Origin: Micromonosporaceae bacterium
GTDB taxonomy: Bacteria; Actinomycetota; Actinomycetes; Mycobacteriales; Micromonosporaceae
Reading direction: 5' to 3'
Length of the DNA stretch: 43,098 bases
NCBI GenBank assembly: GCA_009377645.1
Contig: WHTQ01000035.1
Coordinates: forward strand, 1 to 43,098
The notes beneath the pieces are model-generated. The model was not told the origin of the DNA and searched no databases. It saw only the letters and a program-made list of their open reading frames with translations. The translations under genes and the position numbers were made by a program. This document shows, in pieces, positions 1 to 6,681 of this stretch; positions within the stretch are counted from its first letter, which is position 1, and each line of letters starts with the position of its first letter.

Positions 1-269
1 ATCTGGCAGAAGTCGCAGCGGCGGGTGCACTGGTCGCCACCGATCAGGAAGGTGGCCTCCCGGTCCTCCCAGCACTCGTAGATGTTCGGGCAGCCGGCCT
101 CCTGGCACACCGTGTGCAGGCCCTCCCGGGCCACCAGCGAGCGCAGCTGCGCGTACTCCGGCCCCATCGCCGCCTTGACCTTGATCCAGGGCGGCTTGCG
201 CTCGATCGGGGTGGCGGCGTTGCGCGCCTCGACCCGTAGCAGCCGGCGTCCGGCAGGTGACACTCCCAC
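1..269 (-). CDS. lipA: Lipoyl synthase LipA, 5' part (gene runs off the left edge)
   Basis: This is the N-terminal part of lipoyl synthase, the radical SAM enzyme that inserts two sulfurs into octanoyl groups on lipoyl domains. About 89 residues are visible. They hold the LipA-specific auxiliary cluster motif (C in [16 protein letters not shown]) followed by the radical SAM motif CTRRCDFC near the window edge. I chose the GTG at 269 because a TACCGT hexamer (plus-strand 277-282) sits 7 nt upstream, as expected for a leaderless transcript; a second in-frame GTG lies at 263. It is divergent from the tRNA synthetase gene, and lipB lies 1.4 kb away. The 3' part is outside the window. Confidence 0.93.
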   Translation of the reverse strand, partial: MGVSPAGRRLLRVEARNAATPIERKPPWIKVKAAMGPEYAQLRSLVAREGLHTVCQEAGCPNIYECWEDREATFLIGGDQCTRRCDFCQ

Positions 270-427
270 GTTGCCAACGGTACGCGCGGCGGCTCCCCGG
301 TGCCGTCCCAGGACGGCTCCGGGCGACCAACCTCACGTTCCCGGGCGGCGGCGGCCGGCGGCGGAAACCGGCTGCGAGCGGTGCCGGACGGCGGTAGCCT
401 GAGGCCCGCGACGATCAGAACGAGGCT

Positions 428-1714
428 ATGCGACGCATCCACGCATCTCAGTTGCCTGCGCACCTGGGCCGGAGCGTGCGGCTGGCCGGCTGGGTGCACC
501 GGCGCCGGCTGCTCAAGTCGGTGGCGTTCCTGGTGGTGCGGGACGCGACCGGGCTCGGGCAGGCGGTGGTCACCGACCCGGCGGCCCGGGAGGCGGTGGC
601 GCGGCTCACCGAGGAGACCGTGGTGGAGGTGGTCGGGACGGCCACCGGCAACCCGGCCGCTCCGGGCGGGGTGGAGCTGACCGAACCGTCGCTCCGGGTG
701 CTCGGCGAGCCGGCCGTCCCGCCGCCGTTCGACCTGTACCGGCCGACATTGAACGCGAGCCTGCCGACCCAGCTCGACCACGCTGCGCTGGCGCTGCGGC
801 ACCCGCGCCGGGCCGCCGCGCTGCGGGCCGGCGCGGCCGCGGTCGCCGGGTTCCGGGCCACACTGGACGGAGCCGGGTTCGTGGAGGTGCACACGCCGAA
901 GCTGGTCGCCGCGGCGACCGAGTCCGGCGCCGACGTGTTCCCGGTCGGCTACTTCGGCCGCTCCGCGTACCTGGCCCAGTCCCCGCAGTTCTACAAGCAG
1001 CTGCTGGTCGGGGTGTTCGAGCGGGTGTACGAGGTCGGGCCGGCCTTCCGGGCCGAGCCGCACGACACCGCCCGGCACCTGGCGCAGTTCACCTCGCTGG
1101 ACGCGGAGCTCGGGTTCATCGACGACCACCGGGACGTGATGGCGGTGCTGCGGGACGTCCTGGCCGGGATGCTCGGGGCGGTGGCGGACCGGGCGGCCGG
1201 GTCGCTTGCCACGCTCGGCGGATCCGTGCCGGACGTCCCGGCCGAGCTTCCGGCGGTGGACTTCCCGCAGGCGCTGGCGATCGCCGGAGCCGACCCGGGC
1301 GCGCTGGACCTGGACCCGGCCGCGGAGCGGGCGGTCGGGCAGTGGGCGGCCCGGGAGCACGGCTGCGACTTCGTGTTCGTCACCGGGTACCCGATGGCGA
1401 AGCGACCGTTCTACACCCATCCCGACCCGGCCCGTCCCGCGTACTCGAACAGCTTCGACCTGCTGTTCCGCGGGGTCGAGCTGGTGACCGGCGGCCAGCG
1501 GCTGCACCGGTACCCGGACTATCGGGCGGCGCTGGCGGCCGCCGGAGCGCCGCTCGACCCGTACCGCCCGTATGTGGAGGCGTTCCGGCACGGGATGCCG
1601 CCGCACGGCGGGTTCGCGATCGGGCTGGAGCGGTTCGTGGCTCGGCTGGTCGGGGCGGGCAACGTGCGGGAGGTGACCGCCTTCCCGCGGGACCGGAACC
1701 GGCTCACGCCGTGA
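428..1714 (+). CDS. aspS: Archaeal-type aspartyl-tRNA synthetase (probably Asp-tRNA(Asp/Asn) ligase)
   Basis: This is a 428-residue class IIb aminoacyl-tRNA synthetase. It has an N-terminal OB-fold anticodon-binding domain (GWVHRRR near residue 20), class II motif 2 ([11 protein letters not shown], Arg about 208) and motif 3 (GFAIGLERF, Arg about 402). The length of about 430 residues and the motif FRAE-H-TARHL match the archaeal AspRS type. Bacterial AspRS is about 590 residues with an inserted GAD domain, absent here. AsnRS is the main alternative, but its motif 2 usually reads FRAE-S-T. A weak TAGCCT -10 lies at 395-400. The gene sits between lipA and lipB and may be an accessory copy beside a normal bacterial aspS elsewhere (inference). 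Confidence 0.85.
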   Translation: MRRIHASQLPAHLGRSVRLAGWVHRRRLLKSVAFLVVRDATGLGQAVVTDPAAREAVARLTEETVVEVVGTATGNPAAPGGVELTEPSLRVLGEPAVPPPFDLYRPTLNASLPTQLDHAALALRHPRRAAALRAGAAAVAGFRATLDGAGFVEVHTPKLVAAATESGADVFPVGYFGRSAYLAQSPQFYKQLLVGVFERVYEVGPAFRAEPHDTARHLAQFTSLDAELGFIDDHRDVMAVLRDVLAGMLGAVADRAAGSLATLGGSVPDVPAELPAVDFPQALAIAGADPGALDLDPAAERAVGQWAAREHGCDFVFVTGYPMAKRPFYTHPDPARPAYSNSFDLLFRGVELVTGGQRLHRYPDYRAALAAAGAPLDPYRPYVEAFRHGMPPHGGFAIGLERFVARLVGAGNVREVTAFPRDRNRLTP

Positions 1715-2450
1715 GCAGGGTGGGCAGGTGCCGGGCGACCACCGGCAGCGCGTCGGCGACGGTGACCGGCCCGCGGCCGGCGCGGCCGAGCTCGGCGGTG
1801 AGCGAGGTCACGCTGGCGTCCCGGATGCCACACGGCACGATCCGGTCGAAGTAGGACAGGTCGCAGTCGCAGTTGAGCGCGAACCCGTGCATCGCCACCC
1901 CGCGGGCGACCCGAACCCCGATCGCGGCGACCTTCCGGTCCGGACCGCGCGCGTCGGCTGGCACCCACACCCCGCTGCGCCCCTTCACCCGGGTGGTGGC
2001 CAGCCCCAGCTCCGCGCACGCGTCGATCAGCAGCTGCTCCATCCGCCGCACGTACGCGACCACGTCCCGCGGGCGGCCACTCGTGGCTGTAAAGCTGGGC
2101 CCGGCCGCTTGACCGCGGGCTGCGCTGGCGCTACGCCCGCTCACGGCCGTAAAGCTGGGCCCGCTGGCGGCCGGGAGCCGGACGATCGGGTAGCCGACCA
2201 GCTGGCCGGGGCCGTGCCAGGTGATCTGCCCGCCCCGGTCGGTCTCCACCACCGGAGTTTCGTCGGCCGGTCGGTCCCACGGCTGGGTGCGCTTGCCGGC
2301 GGTGTAGACGCTGGGGTGCTCCAGCAGCAGCACCGTGTCGGGAGCGGTGCCGGTGGTCACCGCCTCGTGCAGCCGCCGCTGCTCCGCCCAGGCGGTGCGG
2401 TAGTCGACAGTTCCCGGCGTCCGCACCACCAGCTCCACCGTTTCCGTCAC
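1704..2450 (-). CDS. lipB: Octanoyl-[acyl-carrier-protein]:protein N-octanoyltransferase LipB
   Basis: LipB transfers octanoate from acyl carrier protein to lipoyl domains and so feeds LipA. The protein (248 residues from GTG 2450) carries [11 protein letters not shown], the [17 protein letters not shown] motif, the catalytic Lys in RKVAAIG and the catalytic Cys in [11 protein letters not shown] (about residue 207). The start is set by a TACGCT -10-like hexamer (2458-2463, minus strand) 7 nt upstream of GTG; an ATG at 2486 is an alternative. Between YPIVRLP and [11 protein letters not shown] there is an extra segment of about 33 residues holding two copies of GPSFTA(V/T)SGR. LipB proteins normally have a short link here. 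The catalytic parts are intact, so the enzyme is probably active. The 3' end overlaps aspS by 11 bp, tail to tail. Confidence 0.93.
   Translation of the reverse strand: MTETVELVVRTPGTVDYRTAWAEQRRLHEAVTTGTAPDTVLLLEHPSVYTAGKRTQPWDRPADETPVVETDRGGQITWHGPGQLVGYPIVRLPAASGPSFTAVSGRSASAARGQAAGPSFTATSGRPRDVVAYVRRMEQLLIDACAELGLATTRVKGRSGVWVPADARGPDRKVAAIGVRVARGVAMHGFALNCDCDLSYFDRIVPCGIRDASVTSLTAELGRAGRGPVTVADALPVVARHLPTLLTA
2084..2163. repeat. In-frame direct repeat inserted in lipB
   Basis: Two copies of a 20-bp unit (GTAAAGCTGGGCCCG core) begin at 2084 and 2144, exactly 60 bp apart. Between them is a GC-rich stretch with GCTGCGCTGGCGCTACGCCC. Because 60 is a multiple of three, the repeat stays open and adds about 33 residues to LipB. 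It looks like a small repetitive element that landed in, or was duplicated within, the gene. Confidence 0.7.
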
Positions 2451-2520
2451 GGATCCCAGCGTAACCCGCACCCCGACGCCGGCCATGGCTCGAAATGACC
2501 GGCGGGGTCCGACGGTATGT

Positions 2521-2557
2521 ATGTGGAGCCACATCGTGGCGGATGTGGGCTACATCC
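2521..2557. promoter_or_regulatory. Two tandem imperfect palindromes between divergent lipB and the CopD-like gene
   Basis: ATGTGGAGCCACAT (2521-2534) and GGATGTGGGCTACATCC (2541-2557) are two similar inverted repeats with half-site ATGTGG/CCACAT. Their centres are about 21.5 bp apart, close to two helical turns, as for a dimeric regulator binding two operators on one DNA face. I do not recognise the regulator. Confidence 0.4.
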
Positions 2558-2628
2558 CGACGAGTGTGAAGCCGAGCAACATGCCTGCCGGCCGGCGGTC
2601 CCGCTGGAGGCGGAGGCAGGATGGTCGG

Positions 2629-3087
2629 GTGCGAGTGGTGACGGCGATGCTGGTGGTGGCACACGCGGGGGTGGCTGCGCTGTGGCTGGGCGCGATGGCG
2701 TACAGCCTGGTGGTGGTCCAGCCGCGGCTGGCCCGGATGCTCACCGACCCGGCCCGGGTCGAGGATGCGCAGCGGGAGCTGGCCCGCGGCAACCGGTGGC
2801 CGGTGCTCGGGTTGATCGGGGTGCTGTGGCTGACCGGGATCGGGCTGGTCGCCACCGGCACCGGCGGGGGCGGCGGATGGTGGTGGGCCGCGGTCGCGGG
2901 CAAGGCCGCCCTGCTGGCCGCGGCGACCGGAGTGTTCTGGTGGGTCTCCTGGCGCGCCTGGCCCCGCCGGGTGTTCGCCCTCCCCGCCGAGCTGCCGGTG
3001 CTGCAACGCCGGTTCCGGGCCGCGGCGCTGGCCATGCTCGCGCTGGTCGGTGCCGGGTTCGTGCTCGGTGCCGTCGCCGGGTCATGA
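2629..3087 (+). CDS. CopD/DUF2269-like integral membrane protein
   Basis: The protein has about 152 residues with four predicted membrane segments. These are VVAHAGVAALWLGAMAYSLVV, a segment around LGLIGVLWLTGIGLV, WWAAVAGKAALLAAATGVFWW and a C-terminal LAMLALVGAGFVLGAV. The first helix has the H-x6-WLG pattern seen in CopD-like and related heme or copper membrane proteins, where the His may bind a metal or heme (inference). I start at GTG 2629 because CAGGAT (2617-2622) lies 6 nt upstream; upstream in-frame codons back to 2485 look non-coding. Substrate is unknown. Confidence 0.65.
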   Translation: MRVVTAMLVVAHAGVAALWLGAMAYSLVVVQPRLARMLTDPARVEDAQRELARGNRWPVLGLIGVLWLTGIGLVATGTGGGGGWWWAAVAGKAALLAAATGVFWWVSWRAWPRRVFALPAELPVLQRRFRAAALAMLALVGAGFVLGAVAGS

Positions 3088-3105
3088 CCGGTCCGGCGCG
3101 GGTGC

Positions 3106-3134
3106 TTGACTACCGTAATGAAAACGGGTATCAA
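3106..3134 (+). promoter_or_regulatory. Promoter TTGACT-N17-TATCAA with overlapping Zur-like palindrome
   Basis: TTGACT (3106-3111) and TATCAA (3129-3134) are 17 bp apart and place the transcription start at about 3141-3143, i.e. on the GTG start codon. The imperfect palindrome TGAAAACGGGTATCA (3119-3133) covers the -10 region and resembles actinobacterial Zur boxes (TGA-A-rich/T-rich-TCA). A repressor bound there would block the promoter. The Zur link is inference from motif similarity only. Confidence 0.5.
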
Positions 3135-3142
3135 TTGCAGTT

Positions 3143-4105
3143 GTGAAGATCGCCTTCGTCGGTAAGGGCGGCAGCGGCAAGACCACGCTGGCTGCACTGT
3201 TCGCCCGGCACCTGGTCGAGGTGGGGGCGCCGCTGCTCGCCATCGACGCGGACATCAACCAGCACCTGGCCGCCGCGCTCGGCGCGACCGAGGACCAGGC
3301 GGTGCTGCTGCCGTCGCTCGGGGACCAGCTCCGGGAGATCAAGGAGCATCTGCGCGGCAGCAACCCGCGGATCGCCTCGGCCGACGCGATGGTCAAGACC
3401 ACCCCGCCCGGGCGCGGCTCCCGGCTGCTGCGAGTGGCCGGGACCAACCCGTTGTACGAGAAGCTGGTGCACGATGTCGGCGGGGTGCGGCTGGCGGTGA
3501 CCGGCCCGTTCGCCACCGAGGATCTCGGCGTGGCCTGCTACCACTCCAAGGTCGGGGCGGTCGAGCTGCTGCTCAACCACCTGGTCGACGCCACGGGGGA
3601 GTACGTGGTGGTCGACATGACCGCCGGGGCCGACGCGTTCGCCTCCGGGCTGTTCACCCGGTTCGACGCCACGTTCCTGGTCTGCGAGCCGACCCTGCGC
3701 AGCGCCGGCGTCTACCGGCAGTACCGGGACCACGCCCGCGACTTCGGGGTGCGGGTGCACGTGGTGGGCAACAAGGTCGACGACGACTCCGATGTGGAGT
3801 TCCTGCGCCGGCACGTCGGGAGCGACCTGCACGCGTTCCTCGGCCGTTCGGCCTACGTCAAGGCCGCCGAGCGCGGCTCCCTGCGACCGCTCACCGAGCT
3901 AGAGCCGGCCAACCGGGCGGCGCTGGACACGATCCGCGCCCGGACCGACGCAGTGGAGAAGGACTGGGCCACCTACACCCGCCAGGCGCACGAGTTCCAC
4001 CGGCGCAACGCGAGCGCCTGGGCCAACGGGCGGGCCGGTCACGACCTCACCGAGCAGATCGACCCGGAGTTCGTCCTCGGACCGGCGGTGCCGGTCCACC
4101 ACTAA
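3143..4105 (+). CDS. MinD/CooC-like P-loop ATPase, function unknown
   Basis: This 320-residue SIMIBI-class ATPase starts with a deviant Walker A motif, GKGGSGKTT (residues 7-15), with the signature Lys at position 8. A Walker A' type Asp (AIDADINQ) and a switch segment VVVDMTAGADAFASG follow. The closest known relatives by pattern are CooC, nickel-insertion and MinD-type ATPases that load metals or position complexes. GTG 3143 is chosen because the promoter implies a leaderless message. The gene is 16 bp upstream of a small conserved-looking gene with a strong ribosome site, so the two probably act together. A metal-related role is suggested by the family and by the Zur-like site, but it is not shown. 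Confidence 0.75.
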   Translation: MKIAFVGKGGSGKTTLAALFARHLVEVGAPLLAIDADINQHLAAALGATEDQAVLLPSLGDQLREIKEHLRGSNPRIASADAMVKTTPPGRGSRLLRVAGTNPLYEKLVHDVGGVRLAVTGPFATEDLGVACYHSKVGAVELLLNHLVDATGEYVVVDMTAGADAFASGLFTRFDATFLVCEPTLRSAGVYRQYRDHARDFGVRVHVVGNKVDDDSDVEFLRRHVGSDLHAFLGRSAYVKAAERGSLRPLTELEPANRAALDTIRARTDAVEKDWATYTRQAHEFHRRNASAWANGRAGHDLTEQIDPEFVLGPAVPVHH

Positions 4106-4121
4106 ACCAAAGGAGCTGGAT

Positions 4122-4520
4122 ATGTCATTGGATGTCCCCACCGCCCTGCAGGAGCGGGCCGCCGCCGGCCCGGTCGGCGACGCCGAGTTCGTGGCGTGCG
4201 TGCGCGACTCCCTCCCGTACGCCTGGCAGGTGGTCGCCGCCGCGGCCGACCGGCTCGCCGACGCCGACCCGGCGGCCGAGCTCGCCGACCACGCCGTCCC
4301 GCCGCCGAGCGAGGCGCACCGCGGCCAGCTGCTGCGCGCGCTGGCCTCGGACGCGATCCGGAGCGCCCTGGAACGCCACTTCGGCGTCGCCCTCGCGTTC
4401 CAGAACTGCCACCGGGTGGCCGCCTTCCGGCCGGCCGCGGTCGGTGGCGCGACCTACGCCGAGTTCGTCTCGCCCGCCGCCCAGCTGCGCAACCAGTCCC
4501 CGGACCTGCGCGACTGCTGA
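4122..4520 (+). CDS. Small partner protein of the MinD-like ATPase, function unknown
   Basis: The 132-residue soluble protein follows an excellent ribosome site (AAAGGAG, 10 nt before ATG). It is helical in character, ends in QNCHRVAAFRP...RDC and has just three Cys residues. I recognise no named domain. Being 16 bp behind the ATPase and well translated, it is probably the second member of an ATPase-partner pair. Its Cys-His motif (NCH) could bind a metal, which is speculation. Confidence 0.7.
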   Translation: MSLDVPTALQERAAAGPVGDAEFVACVRDSLPYAWQVVAAAADRLADADPAAELADHAVPPPSEAHRGQLLRALASDAIRSALERHFGVALAFQNCHRVAAFRPAAVGGATYAEFVSPAAQLRNQSPDLRDC

Positions 4521-4526
4521 CCGGCG

Positions 4527-4796
4527 TCACTCGACGGTGCGTAGGATCTGTTCGATCGAGGTGGTGCGCGACCGCAGCTCGGACACGTCGGCGGCCACCC
4601 GCTGCTGAGCATCCAGGGTGTTCTCGGCCAGCTGCTCGTACCGGTGCACGAGCCGCCGCAGGTCATCCTCCTGGGCGGCCACGACCTTGGTCTTGCGGAT
4701 GTCGAGGAAGGCGGCGAGGGCGCCACCGATCAGGACGGTGGCCATTATCAGGATGCCGACCGCGACGATCGCGCCGGGCCAGGTGGTGAGGTCCAT
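4527..4796 (-). CDS. Small single-pass membrane protein with coiled coil
   Basis: The 89-residue protein has one N-terminal membrane helix (IVAVGILIMATVLIGGALAAF) and then a long charged helix of heptad type (HRYEQLAENTLDAQQRVAADV). It is translationally coupled to the regulator upstream: that gene's stop and this ATG share TGATG, and AAGGAG precedes the start. It is likely the only target gene of the autoregulated operon. Function is unknown; a membrane stress or signalling role is possible. Confidence 0.7.
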   Translation of the reverse strand: MDLTTWPGAIVAVGILIMATVLIGGALAAFLDIRKTKVVAAQEDDLRRLVHRYEQLAENTLDAQQRVAADVSELRSRTTSIEQILRTVE

Positions 4797-5146
4797 CAGG
4801 AGTGCTCCTTCGGTGCGGGACCCTTGACAGGGTCCGATCTGGTCAGGGTCTGGGCCGCCTCGGCCAGCGTCGAGGCGGTCAGATGCAGGTGGAAGTCGGT
4901 GACTTCGTAGTACTTCATGGCCTTGCCGTCCGCCGACAGCTCCAGGCTGCCGGCGATCAGGCCGGCGGCCTCCAACCGTTGCAGGTGCATGTGCAGGAGG
5001 GGACGGCTCACGCCGATCTCGCGAGCCAGCCGGCTCACGTAGTCACGACCGCCGGCCAGCTTCGCGACGATGCGCAGCCGTAGCGGGTTCGCCAGTGCCG
5101 CCAGCATCACGATCAGGTCGTCGCCGGTCGGCTCGCCTGTCGTCAT
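4796..5146 (-). CDS. ArsR-like winged-helix transcriptional regulator
   Basis: The protein of 116 residues has a winged helix-turn-helix (ALANPLRLRIVAKLAGG, then LAREIGVSRPLLHMHLQRLE) as in ArsR/HTH_20 regulators. No obvious metal-binding Cys pair is present, so it probably senses something other than a soft metal. An AAGGAGGG ribosome site precedes ATG 5146. A perfect inverted repeat at 5155-5184 lies directly upstream, so autoregulation is likely. The C-terminal part (KYYEVTDFHLHLTASTL) may be the dimer or ligand region. Confidence 0.8.
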   Translation of the reverse strand: MTTGEPTGDDLIVMLAALANPLRLRIVAKLAGGRDYVSRLAREIGVSRPLLHMHLQRLEAAGLIAGSLELSADGKAMKYYEVTDFHLHLTASTLAEAAQTLTRSDPVKGPAPKEHS

Positions 5147-5154
5147 CGCCCTCC

Positions 5155-5184
5155 TTCATATGTAAAGTTCTTCTTACATATGAA
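5155..5184. promoter_or_regulatory. Perfect 11-bp inverted repeat operator upstream of the ArsR-like gene
   Basis: The arms TTCATATGTAA (5155-5165) and TTACATATGAA (5174-5184) are perfect reverse complements with an 8-bp spacer. Each arm also contains the palindrome CATATG. The site is very AT-rich in a GC-rich background and begins 9 bp before the start codon, touching the ribosome site. It should be the operator of the adjacent regulator. Confidence 0.75.
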
Positions 5185-5260
5185 AAGCTAGCACGCACCT
5201 GAATGTGGCGGTAGTGAGGTCGGACACACCACCCCGCGCGACCTGGGCCGGCGGGTCGGA

Positions 5261-6166
5261 TCAGCGCAGCGGGGCGAGGGCGGCGCGGAGGGCGGAGCGG
5301 ACGTCGCCGTGCCGGAACTGGAACCCGGCGCGGTTGAGCACGCCGGGGACCACCCGCTGGCTGGCGACCGCCTCGTTGCCGAACTCGCCGAGCGCGATCC
5401 GCAACGCGAGGGCGGGGATGGGCATGACGGTAGGGCGGTGCAGGACCGACCCGAGGGCGCGGGTGAAGTCGGCGTTGGTGACCGGGTCCGGGCCGACCAG
5501 GTTGACCGGACCGGCGAGGTCGTCGCGCGTGAGCAGGAGCTGGACCGACGCCAGCCAGTCGAGCATCGAGACCCAGGGCAGCCAGTGCCGGCCGGAGCCG
5601 AACTTTCCGCCCAGGCCGACCCGGAACTGCAGCAGCATCGGCTTGAGCAGCCCGCCGCTGCCGTGCAACGGCAAGCCGGTGCGCAGCCGCACCACCCGCA
5701 CCCCGGCCGCCTCGGCCGGACCGGTGGCCGCCTCCCAGACCCGGCAGAGGTCGGGGAAGAACCCTTCCCCGGGCGGGGTCTGCTCGTCCACCTCGGTGTC
5801 GCCGGTGTCTCCATACCAGCCGACCGCGCTCGCGTTCAGCAGCACCGCCGGGCGGGTGGCGGCCGGGGCTGCGGCGATCGTCTCGGCCAGGGTGGCGGTC
5901 GGCTCCACCCGGCTGGTCCGGAGCAGCCTCCGGTAGCTGGCCGTCCAGCGCCGGTCACCGACCCCGGCACCGGCGAGGTTCACGACCGCGGCGGCGCCGG
6001 CCAGCACCGCCGGATCCAGCGACCCGGTCTCCGGCTGCCAGCTCACCTCGTCCGGCCCGGCGGCGGCCCGCCGGACCAGCCGCACCACCTGGTGCCCGTC
6101 GGCCCGGAGCTGGTCGACGAGCAGGCTGCCGAGGAACCCGGACGATCCGGCGGCGACGATCCGCAT
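5261..6166 (-). CDS. TIGR01777-family epimerase/oxidoreductase (SDR39U1-like)
   Basis: The 301-residue protein has an NAD(P)-binding GSSGFLG motif at residues 8-14, the family block NASAVGWYGDTGD, WLPWVSMLDW and a C-terminal DUF1731-like tail (VVPGVLNRAGFQFRHGDV). These features define the TIGR01777 family of atypical short-chain dehydrogenases, whose reaction is unknown. Members often lie near lipoate genes in actinobacteria, consistent with lipB here. GATGAT 6 nt before ATG may be a -10 for a leaderless message. The gene is monocistronic. Confidence 0.88.
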   Translation of the reverse strand: MRIVAAGSSGFLGSLLVDQLRADGHQVVRLVRRAAAGPDEVSWQPETGSLDPAVLAGAAAVVNLAGAGVGDRRWTASYRRLLRTSRVEPTATLAETIAAAPAATRPAVLLNASAVGWYGDTGDTEVDEQTPPGEGFFPDLCRVWEAATGPAEAAGVRVVRLRTGLPLHGSGGLLKPMLLQFRVGLGGKFGSGRHWLPWVSMLDWLASVQLLLTRDDLAGPVNLVGPDPVTNADFTRALGSVLHRPTVMPIPALALRIALGEFGNEAVASQRVVPGVLNRAGFQFRHGDVRSALRAALAPLR

Positions 6167-6229
6167 CGTCGCATCATCTCATCCCGCCCGACCCGCCGCC
6201 GGCACCGCCGGCCCCCGGGGAGGCGCGGG

Positions 6230-6580
6230 TCAGATGCCGGGGCAGACCGGTGGATCGTTGACGCCCCGGTGCAGGTAGAGCGGGTCGCCGTAGCGCAGGC
6301 AGTGCTCGGCGTCCAGGTCGGTCTCGCTGATCCGGACGGCGGACGTGCTGGTACCGATCCCCAGGTTCTCCACCCGGGCGGCCACCCGGTCGGCCGACGG
6401 CTTCCAGCGGCCGCTGAACCGGCGGATGGCGTTCACCATGGTGCGGTGCGTAACCGTGGTCTCAGCGGTCGACAGCCCCGACTCGAACCGCCGGGCCAGG
6501 CCGGCCGCGACCGAGCTGTAGCCGGTGACCTGCTGCCCGGTGGTGTGCACCTGTGGTGCGTCCATCTCGTAGTAGACCAT
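6230..6580 (-). CDS. Small ESX/WXG100-like helical protein
   Basis: From ATG 6580 the protein has 116 residues, and a TTG start at 6604 is possible. It begins MVYYEMDAPQVHTTGQQVTG and shows two long amphipathic helices around a turn (AAGLARRFESGL ... FSGRWKPSADRV), like EspC/WXG100-type type VII secretion substrates. A strict WXG motif is absent. The tail after residue 85 (CLRYGDPLYLHRGVNDPPVCPG) has two Cys residues and is not usual. It is divergent from the large helical protein, so the two may be co-secreted (inference). Confidence 0.55.
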   Translation of the reverse strand: MVYYEMDAPQVHTTGQQVTGYSSVAAGLARRFESGLSTAETTVTHRTMVNAIRRFSGRWKPSADRVAARVENLGIGTSTSAVRISETDLDAEHCLRYGDPLYLHRGVNDPPVCPGI

Positions 6581-6681
6581 CGTGTCGCCGCTCCCGTAGC
6601 TCAAGGCCCGCTTGCACCGGTTTGCTAGACAGGCTACGGCAGGTTGTCAACAGCAGCGGCGGGTGAAAGAGGTGGCGGGGC

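Noticed and set aside
2074-2170. Intein or frameshift in lipB
   Set aside because: The insert is only about 33 residues, without intein motifs, and the frame is kept on both sides.
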